Assembly (NCBI RefSeq): GCF_900465315.1
Contig: NZ_UBIX01000004.1
Length of the DNA: 64,000 bases
Source of the DNA: Asaia bogorensis_B
Lineage (GTDB): Bacteria > Pseudomonadota > Alphaproteobacteria > Acetobacterales > Acetobacteraceae
Reading direction: 5' to 3' (one strand)
The notes below the pieces were generated by a model. It was not told where the DNA came from. It saw nothing but the letters and a program-made list of their open reading frames with translations, and did no database searches. Below are positions 8,114-16,183 of this stretch, one piece after another. Positions within the stretch are counted from its first letter, which is position 1, and each line of letters starts with the position of its first letter. The position numbers and the translations under genes are program-made.

Positions 8114-8986
8114 ATGTCTGAATCCTGGATCAACGAAACCCTCTACCCCGACTGGGGCCAGCGTTTTCGCGTCACGCGCGAACTCGCACGCGTCAAGAGC
8201 GACTTTCAGGACATCGTCGTCTTTGAAAGCGACTTCCACGGCCGCGTGCTCGTTCTTGATGGCGTCATCCAGATCACCGAGCGCGATGAATTCGTCTATC
8301 AGGAAATGCTCACGCATGTCCCGCTTCTGACCCACCCCGATGCCAAGCGCGTGCTGATCATCGGCGCAGGCGATGGTGGCGTGCTCCGTCGCGTGCTCCA
8401 GCACAAGACCGTTGAAAAGGCCGTCATGGTCGAGATCGACGGGGCGGTCATCGAGCTTTCCAAGCAGCATCTCCCCAATATCGCTGGCGACGCCTGGAAT
8501 GACCCGCGCGCCGATGTCATCGTCGGCGATGGTATCGACTATGTCGCCAAGGCGGCGGACGGCTCGTTCGATGTCATCATCGTCGACTCGACCGATCCGA
8601 TCGGCGTGGGCGAAGTGCTCTTCACCGATGCCTTCTACAAGGATTGCGCCCGCATCCTCTCCGCTCAGGGTCTGATCGTGAACCAGTGCGGCGTGCCATT
8701 CATGCAGGCGGATGAACTGCGTGAAACCAGCCTGCGCCGTGCCAGCTTCTTCCCGCATGTCTCGGCCTATGTTGCCGCCGTGCCGACTTATGTCGGTGGC
8801 TTCATGACGCTCGGCGTTGCCGCCAAGGGCGTGAACCCGACAAAGCAGACTGTCGAAGACGTGCGTACCCGCGCAGAGGCCGCAGGTATTCTGGGCACGA
8901 CACGTTACTGGACCCCGGAAATCCATGTCGGCAGCTTCAACCTGCCGCCCTATATCGCTGAGAACCTGCCCAAGCAGGAAGGCTGA
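8114..8986 (+). CDS. speE: Spermidine synthase (polyamine aminopropyltransferase)
   Basis: This enzyme transfers the aminopropyl group of decarboxylated SAM to putrescine to form spermidine. At 290 aa it has the usual length. Visible motifs are the substrate-binding FESDFHGRVLVLDGVIQ, the nucleotide-binding IIGAGDGGVLR, the acidic VMVEIDGAVIE, the GDGIDYV strand and the catalytic VDSTDPIGVGE, whose aspartate is the expected general base. ATG 8114 was chosen because it gives the family N-terminus (ESWINETLYPDWGQRF) and follows GGGAGAG. An in-frame extension to 8072 would overlap the terminator hairpin. It works directly with SpeD. Confidence 0.95.
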   Translation: MSESWINETLYPDWGQRFRVTRELARVKSDFQDIVVFESDFHGRVLVLDGVIQITERDEFVYQEMLTHVPLLTHPDAKRVLIIGAGDGGVLRRVLQHKTVEKAVMVEIDGAVIELSKQHLPNIAGDAWNDPRADVIVGDGIDYVAKAADGSFDVIIVDSTDPIGVGEVLFTDAFYKDCARILSAQGLIVNQCGVPFMQADELRETSLRRASFFPHVSAYVAAVPTYVGGFMTLGVAAKGVNPTKQTVEDVRTRAEAAGILGTTRYWTPEIHVGSFNLPPYIAENLPKQEG

Positions 8987-8993
8987 TCAGCGT

Positions 8994-9115
8994 CCCCGGA
9001 CAGACATCTGTATGTCCGGGGTATGCAGGGCTCTGCCCTGCACCCGCGGAGGGAATTTCCCCTTCGATCCCCGTTTCGGCTCTTGATCAGAGTTGCGAAG
9101 GACGACTGTCCTTCG
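8994..9115. repeat. Intergenic hairpin cluster, mosaic palindromic element (copy 1)
   Basis: Three perfect hairpins lie between speE and the convergent hypothetical gene: CCCCGGACA/TGTCCGGGG (8994-9002 with 9013-9021), GCAGGGC-TCT-GCCCTGC (9025-9041) and CGAAGGAC-GACT-GTCCTTCG (9096-9115). The second and third recur in related form at about 22.4, 25.6 and 49.3 kb. The first probably terminates speE. Confidence 0.65.
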
Positions 9116-9162
9116 GCGGGGCATGGGGCAGCGCCTCCTGTCAGGATGGCCCTGACTGGGCT

Positions 9163-9471
9163 CTAATAGCCCGAACCGCTCAGCAGGCGAATGACGATAG
9201 CCTGCCATTCTTCCATCAGATCACCATGGCCCATCGCGTGACTGGCACGCCGGTACCAGTAGCGGGCATTGTCAGTGTCACCCTCGACGCGATGAAGCCA
9301 GCCATGAACCCAGTTACATTCCGGGTCACGCTCATTGGCTTGCACGATTTCATGGGCGGCCGCCCAGTCCTCCCGTTTGGCCCACCACAGTGCAAGCAGC
9401 GCGGGTGACACAGGATCGGGCGGAATACCGTCTTGCAGGCTTTCCTTGAATACGGACAGGGTCATGCTCAT
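9163..9471 (-). CDS. Conserved hypothetical protein, WYRRA-type helical repeat
   Basis: This 102-aa acidic, helical protein has no family I can name. The distinctive middle part reads NWVHGWLHRVEGDTDNARYW, followed by YRRASHAMG. This resembles a single TPR/Sel1-like helix pair (LHRVEGD...NARYWYRRA) also seen in many alphaproteobacterial hypothetical proteins. Its ATG overlaps the stop of the SDR gene (ATGA at 9471-9468), so it is translationally coupled as the last gene of the dedA-SDR operon. No signal peptide or membrane segment is present. Function is unknown. Confidence 0.7.
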   Translation of the reverse strand: MSMTLSVFKESLQDGIPPDPVSPALLALWWAKREDWAAAHEIVQANERDPECNWVHGWLHRVEGDTDNARYWYRRASHAMGHGDLMEEWQAIVIRLLSGSGY

Positions 9472-10415
9472 CGGACAACCTCCCAGTCATACCGGACTCC
9501 GGTCATGTTCTCGGAAGCCTGCCAGAGCTTGGACGCAAGGGGAAGCCCCGTGGCCCTGGGTGGAATAACGGCAAGCCCCGGTGGCCCGCGTCGTTCCCCA
9601 CGACCGATCGGCCCGTAATAGCCCCCATCACGCGCCTTGGGAGACAAGGCCGCATAGAGAATAGGCTCGGCACCTGCAGTGACGTCCTGCCCCAGCAGGC
9701 GGAACAGGGCGTTGCCGGCACGATCCTGCCCATAAGCCAGCAGGCGTGAAATGGGCGTCTGCGCCGCACTCAGCGCGGCGCTGTTGGAAATGATGGAGCT
9801 GGTGGACCAGCCAGGATGAGCGGTGCGAACATGCAAAGGCGCCCCCGCCTCGTGAGCACGCCGGTTGAGCTCAAGACTGAACATCAGGTTGGCCAGCTTG
9901 CTCTGGCTGTAGCGGTCGAAGCGGCGATAACGCCCAGCGGCGTTCAGATCATCAAGCGGAATATCGCCCCGCCATGCAGCGAGAGACGCCACCGTGACAA
10001 TATGGGCCTGACCGGCAATGAGCGAAGGCAGAAGCCGGCCCGTAAGCGCAAAGTGTCCAAGATGGTTGGTGCCGAACTGAAGTTCGAATCCGTCCTGTGT
10101 GGCACGCCGCTGCGCCGGTGCCATGACACCGGCATTGTTGATGAGCACGTGCACAGGCTGGTCGGCCATACGCTCGGCAAAGCGTGCAATGGATGCCAGC
10201 GAGGCAAGGTCGAGCCCCTCAAACCGCAGGATGGCATCAGGAAGGGCCGCCTGGATCGTCGCCAGCGCCGCGCGTCCCTTTTCGGCATTGCGCCCTGTCA
10301 CGATCACCTCGGCACCAGCGCGGGCCAGGCCAAGCGCCGTCGCAAGGCCAAGTCCGCCTGTTGCACCTGTGACAATTGCCGTTTTACCCCGGCAGGATGG
10401 ATAGGCGTCACTCAT
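9468..10415 (-). CDS. Short-chain dehydrogenase/reductase (WWOX/retinol-dehydrogenase-like)
   Basis: This 315-aa Rossmann-fold oxidoreductase shows the cofactor motif TGATGGLG (residues 16-23), GRN after strand 2 (favouring NADP), NNAG (93-96) and the catalytic Y169xxxK173 with the preceding serine in TVASLAAW. The extra C-terminal segment (about 215-315) and the NHLGHFALTGRLLP stretch place it in the retinol-dehydrogenase/WWOX-like SDR group. The substrate is unknown. Its start overlaps the dedA stop codon (ATGA), and its stop overlaps the next gene the same way, so the three genes are read as one coupled unit. Confidence 0.88.
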   Translation of the reverse strand: MSDAYPSCRGKTAIVTGATGGLGLATALGLARAGAEVIVTGRNAEKGRAALATIQAALPDAILRFEGLDLASLASIARFAERMADQPVHVLINNAGVMAPAQRRATQDGFELQFGTNHLGHFALTGRLLPSLIAGQAHIVTVASLAAWRGDIPLDDLNAAGRYRRFDRYSQSKLANLMFSLELNRRAHEAGAPLHVRTAHPGWSTSSIISNSAALSAAQTPISRLLAYGQDRAGNALFRLLGQDVTAGAEPILYAALSPKARDGGYYGPIGRGERRGPPGLAVIPPRATGLPLASKLWQASENMTGVRYDWEVVR

Positions 10416-11059
10416 GCCCTGGCCTTTCCTGAGCGTTCTTCGGCCTTGGCTTCGTTCAAGGCCTCATCGGTCAGACGCTTTTCATTTTTCTTGAGGAAAT
10501 AGAGACAGACACCAAGAAAGATCACGACGAGTGAGCCGATACCGATGGCCAGAGGCCCGGACAGACTGAGGATTTCCTTGCCGAGGAAATAGGTTGCGAT
10601 AGCGTACCCACCGGCCCACACCACGCCACCAAGCGCATTGTGCCAGAGAAAGGAGCGCCAGGGCATATGGTTTGCCCCGGCAAGCAGGGCCACGAACACG
10701 CGCAGGATCGCGACAAAGCGCCCGACAAAAACAACGGTCCCGCCATGACGCTTGAACAGGTAGCGACCGAGCAGCAGGCGCTCATGGGTCAGGCCAACCT
10801 TGCCACCATGCTTTTGCAGAAGCTTGAACCCGATCGAACGTCCGATCAGATAGCCGAAATTATCGCCCATGATGGCACCCGTCACGGCCGCAACAGCGAC
10901 CCATCGGATTTCAAGATGATGCGTGGTCGCGGCATAGAGGGCCGCGCCGATGATCAGGCTCTCGGCAGGCAGAGGCAGGCCCATGCTCTCGAGCATGACG
11001 ACGACGCCGACAATGCCGTAGCCATATTCCTTGAGCAGATGTTCCAGATAATGCAGCAG
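10412..11059 (-). CDS. DedA family membrane protein (probable CTG start)
   Basis: DedA/VTT proteins are inner-membrane proteins, some shown to flip undecaprenyl phosphate or phospholipid. The signatures ESMGLPLPAESLIIGAA and VGRFVAILRVFVALLAGANHM with FLWHNALGGVVWA are clear. There are about four further hydrophobic segments and a Lys/Glu-rich cytoplasmic tail. The first ATG (10996) lies within the conserved VVMLESMGLPLP region. In the same frame upstream the sequence LLHYLEHLLKEYGYGIVGVV continues the family N-terminus, yet no ATG, GTG or TTG exists before the stop at 11134. A CTG at 11059 has AAGGA eight bases upstream, so I place the start there. The conservative alternative is 10996. Its stop overlaps the SDR start. 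Confidence 0.82.
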   Translation of the reverse strand: MLHYLEHLLKEYGYGIVGVVVMLESMGLPLPAESLIIGAALYAATTHHLEIRWVAVAAVTGAIMGDNFGYLIGRSIGFKLLQKHGGKVGLTHERLLLGRYLFKRHGGTVVFVGRFVAILRVFVALLAGANHMPWRSFLWHNALGGVVWAGGYAIATYFLGKEILSLSGPLAIGIGSLVVIFLGVCLYFLKKNEKRLTDEALNEAKAEERSGKARA

Positions 11060-11101
11060 GGCTCTGATCCTTGCAGGCGTAGCGATAAAGAGGTCGACTT
11101 G

Positions 11102-13093
11102 ATGCCTGAAAGCCGCTCCCAGGAAAACTCGTCAGATGGTTTCTCCCGGATTATCCTGAATCCCATGACGAATCCATCTTCGATCCCTTCCGGTTCCTGG
11201 CCTTCCTGGGTGTCATCCGACCTTGTTGCAGGGCGTAGCGTGTCCCTTTCCGAGCTTCAGGCACAGGGAGACAGGTTATACTGGCTCGAAGGCAGACCGC
11301 AGGAAGGGGGGCGCACGGCCCTTGTCAGCCTCAAACGCGGCGAAACGCCACGGGATTTGCTCCCCATCGATTACCAGATCGGCACGAATGTCCATGAATA
11401 TGGTGGCGGCGCCTATGGGGTATCTGCCTGCCAGAAAATCGTTTTCAGCGATCGCAAGACCGGGGCTGTCTCGCTCTATCATCCCGATGGCAGCATCACC
11501 CCCATGGCCTGCACAGCAGGCTGCGCCTATGCGGACTTCAGTTTCGATGCCACTGGCAGCGGCGTTTTCTGCGTCAGGGAAGATCATCGCGGGGAAGGCG
11601 AACCCCGAGCCGCCATTGTCTGGCTCGACAGGCAGGACGAAATCGTTCTGGTCGAAGGTGATGATTTCTACGCCGCACCGCGCCCCGCACCCGGCAACGG
11701 GCATCTGGTATGGATAAGCTGGTCCCACCCCGACATGCCCTGGGATGCCACGAGCCTCCTCATCGCACCGCTATCATGGCAGGCACGGCGCCCGCATCGT
11801 GGCGCAGCACGCATACTCGCAGGCGATGATACACAATGCAGCTGTGTCGATCCTGTCTGGGAAAGCGCTGACACGCTTCTGGTCAGTCTGGACACGCAGG
11901 GCAGCTGGCGGCCCTGCCGCTTTCATATCCCGAGTGAGGCAGGAACACCGATCAGCCCCGACTATCTGCCAGATCCGGGAGGAGAGACAGGCTTTCCACA
12001 CTGGGTTTTCGGTCAGCGCAGCCTGTCGCCAATCGGGCAGGGGCGTGTCATGGCCCAGATCATCACAGAGGGTCTGAGCCGTACCGCCCTGTTTGAAAAT
12101 GGCGTCTGGACGACATGGCCGCATATCGATGCCGCTCAGGTACCTGTCTGGTTTGGTGACGAGCCTGCCTGGATCGAGACTGCCCCCGATGCCCCCCCCG
12201 CCATCGTCATTGGCCACCCGCAACGGATCATAAGACGTGCTTTCGATTTTCCATCGGGCATCGATGCGCAGGATTGTGCGATAGCCCGACCGATCACTTT
12301 CCCTGTCGACGCTGATGCATCTGGCGGGGACAGTATCCTGTCTCACGCGCTTTTCTATGCCCCAGCAAACCGGCATCACAGTCTTGCTGACAACGAAAAG
12401 CCGCCTCTGGTGGTCATGGCGCATGGTGGCCCCACGGGACGGGCCAGCACAGCTTTCTCCTTCAAGGTGCAGTGGTGGACCAGTCGCGGCTTTGCCGTGC
12501 TCGATGTCAATTACCGGGGATCGACCGGGTTCGGGCGCACATACCGAGAAGCCCTCAATGGGCAGTGGGGTGTCGTCGATGTGCAGGATTGCATAGCAGC
12601 CGTGCGCCATGTCGTCGCACAGGAGCTGGTCGATCCCGCACGCTGCGTCATAAGAGGCAGCAGTGCAGGAGGGCTGACCGTGCTCATGGCGCTGGCGATG
12701 TCCGATGTCTTTGCGGCGGGTTGTTCGCTTTACGGTGTGACCGATCTGCGCGCCCTGGCAGAGGAGACGCATAAATTCGAGTCCCGTTATCTCGATCGAC
12801 TGATTGGCCCTTACCCCGAGCAGGCCGCCCTCTATCTGCAACGCTCACCGATCAGCCATGTCGAGACGATCAGATCGCCCACACTGTTTCTGCACGGAGA
12901 CCAGGACAAGGTCGTGCCTCTGGCACAGGCCCAGGCCATGCACGATGCGCTTGTGGCGCGGGGGCGGCAGTCCGCCCTGCACATCTACCCCGGTGAGGGT
13001 CACGGTTTTCGTCAGCAACAGACCCTGCAGGACAGCTTCACGCGCGAGCTGGCCTTCTACCAGCAGATCTTTGCATCATCGCAAAAAGCCTGA
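11102..13093 (+). CDS. S9 family prolyl oligopeptidase / acylaminoacyl-peptidase
   Basis: This serine peptidase of about 663 aa has an N-terminal beta-propeller (about residues 30-390) and a C-terminal alpha/beta-hydrolase domain. The catalytic triad is visible: S521 in RGSSAGGL, D602 in HGDQDKVV and H634 in GEGHGF. The oxyanion and fold motif VMAHGGPTGRA and the GYRGS-equivalent VNYRGSTGFGR are intact. No signal peptide is seen, so it should be cytoplasmic and trim short peptides. ATG 11102 was chosen because AGAGG lies 8 nt upstream; ATG 11165 (642 aa) is possible but lacks a ribosome-binding site. If dedA starts at 11059, the divergent starts are only 42 bp apart and the promoters must overlap coding sequence. 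Confidence 0.88.
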   Translation: MPESRSQENSSDGFSRIILNPMTNPSSIPSGSWPSWVSSDLVAGRSVSLSELQAQGDRLYWLEGRPQEGGRTALVSLKRGETPRDLLPIDYQIGTNVHEYGGGAYGVSACQKIVFSDRKTGAVSLYHPDGSITPMACTAGCAYADFSFDATGSGVFCVREDHRGEGEPRAAIVWLDRQDEIVLVEGDDFYAAPRPAPGNGHLVWISWSHPDMPWDATSLLIAPLSWQARRPHRGAARILAGDDTQCSCVDPVWESADTLLVSLDTQGSWRPCRFHIPSEAGTPISPDYLPDPGGETGFPHWVFGQRSLSPIGQGRVMAQIITEGLSRTALFENGVWTTWPHIDAAQVPVWFGDEPAWIETAPDAPPAIVIGHPQRIIRRAFDFPSGIDAQDCAIARPITFPVDADASGGDSILSHALFYAPANRHHSLADNEKPPLVVMAHGGPTGRASTAFSFKVQWWTSRGFAVLDVNYRGSTGFGRTYREALNGQWGVVDVQDCIAAVRHVVAQELVDPARCVIRGSSAGGLTVLMALAMSDVFAAGCSLYGVTDLRALAEETHKFESRYLDRLIGPYPEQAALYLQRSPISHVETIRSPTLFLHGDQDKVVPLAQAQAMHDALVARGRQSALHIYPGEGHGFRQQQTLQDSFTRELAFYQQIFASSQKA

Positions 13094-13115
13094 CGGGGAC
13101 AAATACGGCCCGGTC

Positions 13116-13139
13116 GAGGCGCGTCACAGAACGCGCCTC
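13116..13139. terminator. Inverted repeat between convergent genes
   Basis: GAGGCGCGT (13116-13124) and ACGCGCCTC (13131-13139) form a perfect 9-bp stem with a 6-nt loop between the S9 peptidase and the convergent S1/P1 nuclease gene. It has no T run; bidirectional termination is inferred. Confidence 0.5.
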
Positions 13140-13153
13140 AATCCTGAAAACGG

Positions 13154-14101
13154 TCAGGGTATTGCGGAGGAAGGGGAACCCATTGCGCTGACAGGCGCAG
13201 AAAGCGCCGTATTCAGGACATCTGCGAGCCTTACCCCCGCCTGCTGCAGGCGCGTCTCGATCACCGGAAAAGCAATGTCCGTGTAAGCCGCGCCGAGATC
13301 CTTCCTGTTGCCGCCGGGCAGCGCGCCATAGGCAATGGAACGGGCCAGACCGTGGCTTTCATCGGTCCACTGCACAACAGCCTCATGCATGGTATCGGGA
13401 GAAAGCGCGCCGGACCAGAATGCAGCCTGGCCAGGGGTGATCTGGCTGTTCAGCCGGTCGGCCTCTTCACGGGCTTTGGCAAAATCGATCGTATAATGCA
13501 GCCCCACGACCAGATGCCGCTCATGGTCCATGATCCCCTCATCCCACAATGAATGAAGGTTCTCATGGCCGTTCCGGTCCTGACCGAAATAAGAGACCTT
13601 CACCATGTTGCCGCCCTTGTCGTGGTCGCGCTCGGCAGCATGAAGGGGCTGATGCAGATCGCCCACCAGATGCACCACCCATTTCAGGGCGGCAAGACGC
13701 GCTTCAGGCGTCGCGTTCGGGTCTGCCAGCACGTGTTCCATCTCAGGCAGTTTTTCGGTGACGCAGATATCATTGCCGCAATCACGCGCCTTGTCATATG
13801 TCGCAAAGGCGGCATCGGTATCGACATAGTGCCACGGCAGCGTCTGGGGCAGGCCGCCTTTCTCCGGCGGTACGTGACCGATCGTATCGGGCCATGACGC
13901 CACCTGATCGAGGCTCTGATGATGCTCAAGCGCAAGAAGCTGCCTCACGGCACTGGCAGCCTGCGCCGTAAGGCGGCTCTGTGCGATATCAGCGACGATG
14001 GCATGCCCATAGGGACCCCAGGCCTGGGCAGGTTTTGAGGCAAGGGGCAGCGCGGCAACAGAAAGCAGTGCCGGGAGGGCGAAAAGCGAACGACGTGTCA
14101 T
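13154..14101 (-). CDS. Secreted S1/P1 family nuclease
   Basis: This 315-aa single-strand-specific nuclease or 3'-nucleotidase has a signal peptide ending AQA. The mature protein therefore begins at W28, whose backbone amine is a zinc ligand in this family. Other ligand motifs are WGPYGH (H33), SWPDTI, PWHYVD, VVHLVGDLHQPLHA and HENLHSLWDEGI, which together supply the three-zinc site. It should degrade extracellular RNA/DNA and supply phosphate or nucleosides in the periplasm. The C-terminal 20 residues (APVSAMGSPSSAIP) are low-complexity. No regulator is adjacent. Length and motifs are complete, so the enzyme should be active. Confidence 0.92.
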   Translation of the reverse strand: MTRRSLFALPALLSVAALPLASKPAQAWGPYGHAIVADIAQSRLTAQAASAVRQLLALEHHQSLDQVASWPDTIGHVPPEKGGLPQTLPWHYVDTDAAFATYDKARDCGNDICVTEKLPEMEHVLADPNATPEARLAALKWVVHLVGDLHQPLHAAERDHDKGGNMVKVSYFGQDRNGHENLHSLWDEGIMDHERHLVVGLHYTIDFAKAREEADRLNSQITPGQAAFWSGALSPDTMHEAVVQWTDESHGLARSIAYGALPGGNRKDLGAAYTDIAFPVIETRLQQAGVRLADVLNTALSAPVSAMGSPSSAIP

Positions 14102-14258
14102 GAGGCCTCGGAAACGAAAGCAGCAGGAAGTGCAACTACCGTTTCACTCCCGGACCGAGGATGCAAGGGATGTTATGATGACACCCCCCTCTCTCGACCC
14201 TTGCTGACAGCGCGGGTAACGGGCCACCCTGAAAGACCCCGTTCGCTCGCCCGGACGA

Positions 14259-15131
14259 TCAGGCGCCCAGTCGAACCGACCAGCCAGCCGACCAGCTTTC
14301 ACCGGGTTGAAGATGCAGCAATCCCGGCTTTTCCTCGAAAGCACCGTCAAAATCGGCCGGACTGGAATATCCCATCCAGGGTTCGAGGCAGAGGAAATCG
14401 GAACCGGGCTTCATCCAGATGCCAAGCTGCTCGAAACCATGCCAAGAGAAAACCAGCGCCTCGCCCGTACGGGCATGAAAACGCAGCTTGCGGCTCACCG
14501 GATGCAGGAAGATCAGCGCGTCATGGTCGAACAGGCTGTCATCGAGCGGCAGAATTCCATCCTTGACCGGGTTGGGACGCTCCCCCGGCGCAATCAGCCC
14601 TTCCTCAAGAACGGCCAGAGGCTCTGGCTCGGGAGCCTCGAATTCGAGCACATGGTCGGTCTTGTCTGTTCCCGGCACCAGCGGCCAGATGAAGGCCGGA
14701 TGAGCCCCGAGCGACGCATGGAGAAGGCTCCGGCTGTCCGGATTGCCCAGCGTATAGGCAAGGTGCAGGCCATCTTCATCGAGCGTGTATTTCAGCGTGA
14801 GCCGGAAGGCGAAAGGAAAGATCGCCCGGCTTGTCGGATCATCCTCAAGCACCAGCGTGCAACCCGTCTCATGGCGTTCGACCCAGCGAAACACGCGGTC
14901 ACGGGCAAAACCATGCTGCGTGAGGGTATAGTCGAGACCATCGATCAGGGCATGATTGTCGCGCAGACGCCCTACAATCGGGAACAGGACGGGAGAATGG
15001 CGTGGCCAGGCGCCCCCGCTCCAGATGAGCTCGCGCCCCGTTTCGTCACAAAGTGAACAAAGCTCGGCACCGTGGGCAGCAACGCGCGCCTTGAATCGCC
15101 CATTGCTGAAGACATGGCTGTCGGACATCAC
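14259..15131 (-). CDS. Aldose 1-epimerase family protein (LacX-like)
   Basis: This 290-aa galactose-mutarotase-fold protein is of the LacX / YeaD-like class rather than GalM. Visible features are SPVLFPIVGRLRDN, the catalytic-type histidine in QHGFARDRVF, LGAHPAFIWPL and CLEPWMGYSSPADFD with its candidate catalytic Glu. Family members interconvert sugar or sugar-phosphate anomers; the natural substrate is not determinable here. Starts at GTG 15131 or ATG 15128 differ by one residue; AGGAG precedes both, and the GTG has the better spacing. It is an isolated gene, 157 bp upstream of the nuclease start region on the same strand. Confidence 0.85.
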   Translation of the reverse strand: MMSDSHVFSNGRFKARVAAHGAELCSLCDETGRELIWSGGAWPRHSPVLFPIVGRLRDNHALIDGLDYTLTQHGFARDRVFRWVERHETGCTLVLEDDPTSRAIFPFAFRLTLKYTLDEDGLHLAYTLGNPDSRSLLHASLGAHPAFIWPLVPGTDKTDHVLEFEAPEPEPLAVLEEGLIAPGERPNPVKDGILPLDDSLFDHDALIFLHPVSRKLRFHARTGEALVFSWHGFEQLGIWMKPGSDFLCLEPWMGYSSPADFDGAFEEKPGLLHLQPGESWSAGWSVRLGA

Positions 15132-15226
15132 TCATCGCGCTCCTGTTTCCGGCCTGCGGCAGCGATCACCCGGCAAGAGGCGATCTGGCTAAAGGTCCAA
15201 CGACCTTCCTCAAAAACCATCGCAGA

Positions 15227-15895
15227 TCAAGAGACTGTTTCGTGAGGGAGCGGTAACCCGACGTCAAGTTCCAGCCCCGCCAGACGCTGCCTGACCAGAT
15301 CGGGCAGCACCGTTTCCTCCCCGCAACAGGGCGCCCTTGCCGCCTGCACACGGGACTTAAGACACGCGCGCATGGCCAGCAGAATGTCAGACTTTGCCTC
15401 ATGTACGGCCTTGCGCCACCACATGAATGCCACCCGATCAGCACCGCGATCACAGAGCAGGGTCGCATAGCTATGTTGGACCCTGTATCGCCTGCTTCAG
15501 CCGAACGTCGATGCCATATCCCGGCCTGCGCAACGTTTCAGGCGACCTCCCAGCCTTCCCCGAGAAAACGGGCGTAGAAATTCATCGATTTGACGTGTCG
15601 CGCTTCGGCGCCTGCCGTGAAAAGCGAGAGCGCCCGTATCAGATCCCGTGCCACACCCATGCCCCGTATGGTCAGGATCGCCAGATCATAACATCCCCAG
15701 ACATCGCCTTTGAGAGCAGCTTGCTCAAAGCAGGCAGCAGCACGAGTCAGATCCGGCGTGCCCCCCCCAGCAAGAGTGGTAACAACGCCCAAGCATATTC
15801 AGGCCGGGGGAGGCATATACACGCCATCGCGTCACACCTGCCCCGATTGCACCTGTTCGAGCACATGGCCGGCACAGGCTCTCTGACGGATCCCC
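15227..15895 (-). pseudogene. Sel1-repeat protein pseudogene (two frameshifts and a nonsense codon)
   Basis: Read on the minus strand, consecutive pieces of one Sel1-like repeat protein lie in different frames. The first has GLNMLGRCYHSCWGG. After a frameshift in the C8 tract at 15761-15768 it continues DLTRAAACFEQAALKGDVWG through MNFYARFLGEGWEVA. A TGA (15540-15538) stands where CGA would give Arg, followed in the same frame by NVAQAGIWHRRSAEAGD. After a second frameshift near 15478-15486 it reads SYATLLCDRGADRVAFMWWR and runs to the stop at 15227. The pieces fit the SLR pattern when joined. Intact members usually mediate protein-protein contacts. The 5' end is unclear, because no start codon is seen in the first piece. 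Confidence 0.8.
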
Positions 15896-16076
15896 TTACG
15901 ATAGCCTAAGGCAGATTACCGTGACGCTGGGTCGGCGCGTCACGCCCCGACACGGCACTTCGCCTGCCACGCCCCTGGCACGAGGTCGCATGGTGCGCGC
16001 CACGCCGACTCCCGGCAGGCGATTGAAGGGCCTGATCAGACGTATTGCGTCGATACCCTGCGGGAACGTTTCGAAC

Positions 16077-16163
16077 ATTTCGCAAAAAACCACACATATT
16101 TCGCAACAAATCAATTGAGACTTAGTCGCGCTTTCATTAAGTAGTTGCGAAATCCTCGCAACT
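16077..16163. promoter_or_regulatory. Repeated TTGCGAAAT sites upstream of the siderophore receptor
   Basis: ATTTCGCAA occurs at 16077-16085 and again at 16098-16106, exactly 21 bp apart (two helical turns). Its reverse complement TTGCGAAAT is at 16145-16153, inside the inverted repeat AGTTGCGA (16143-16150) / TCGCAACT (16156-16163). This lies directly before the TonB receptor gene and is a strong candidate operator. The regulator is unknown. The rest of 15896-16076 holds nothing I recognise. Confidence 0.55.
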
Positions 16164-16183
16164 GAAATGGAGCGTCGCGCACG

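Noticed and set aside
10640..11101. N-terminal extension of the S9 peptidase frame
   Set aside because: It overlaps dedA coding sequence on the other strand; the residues are not peptidase-like, and a good ribosome-binding site exists only before 11102.
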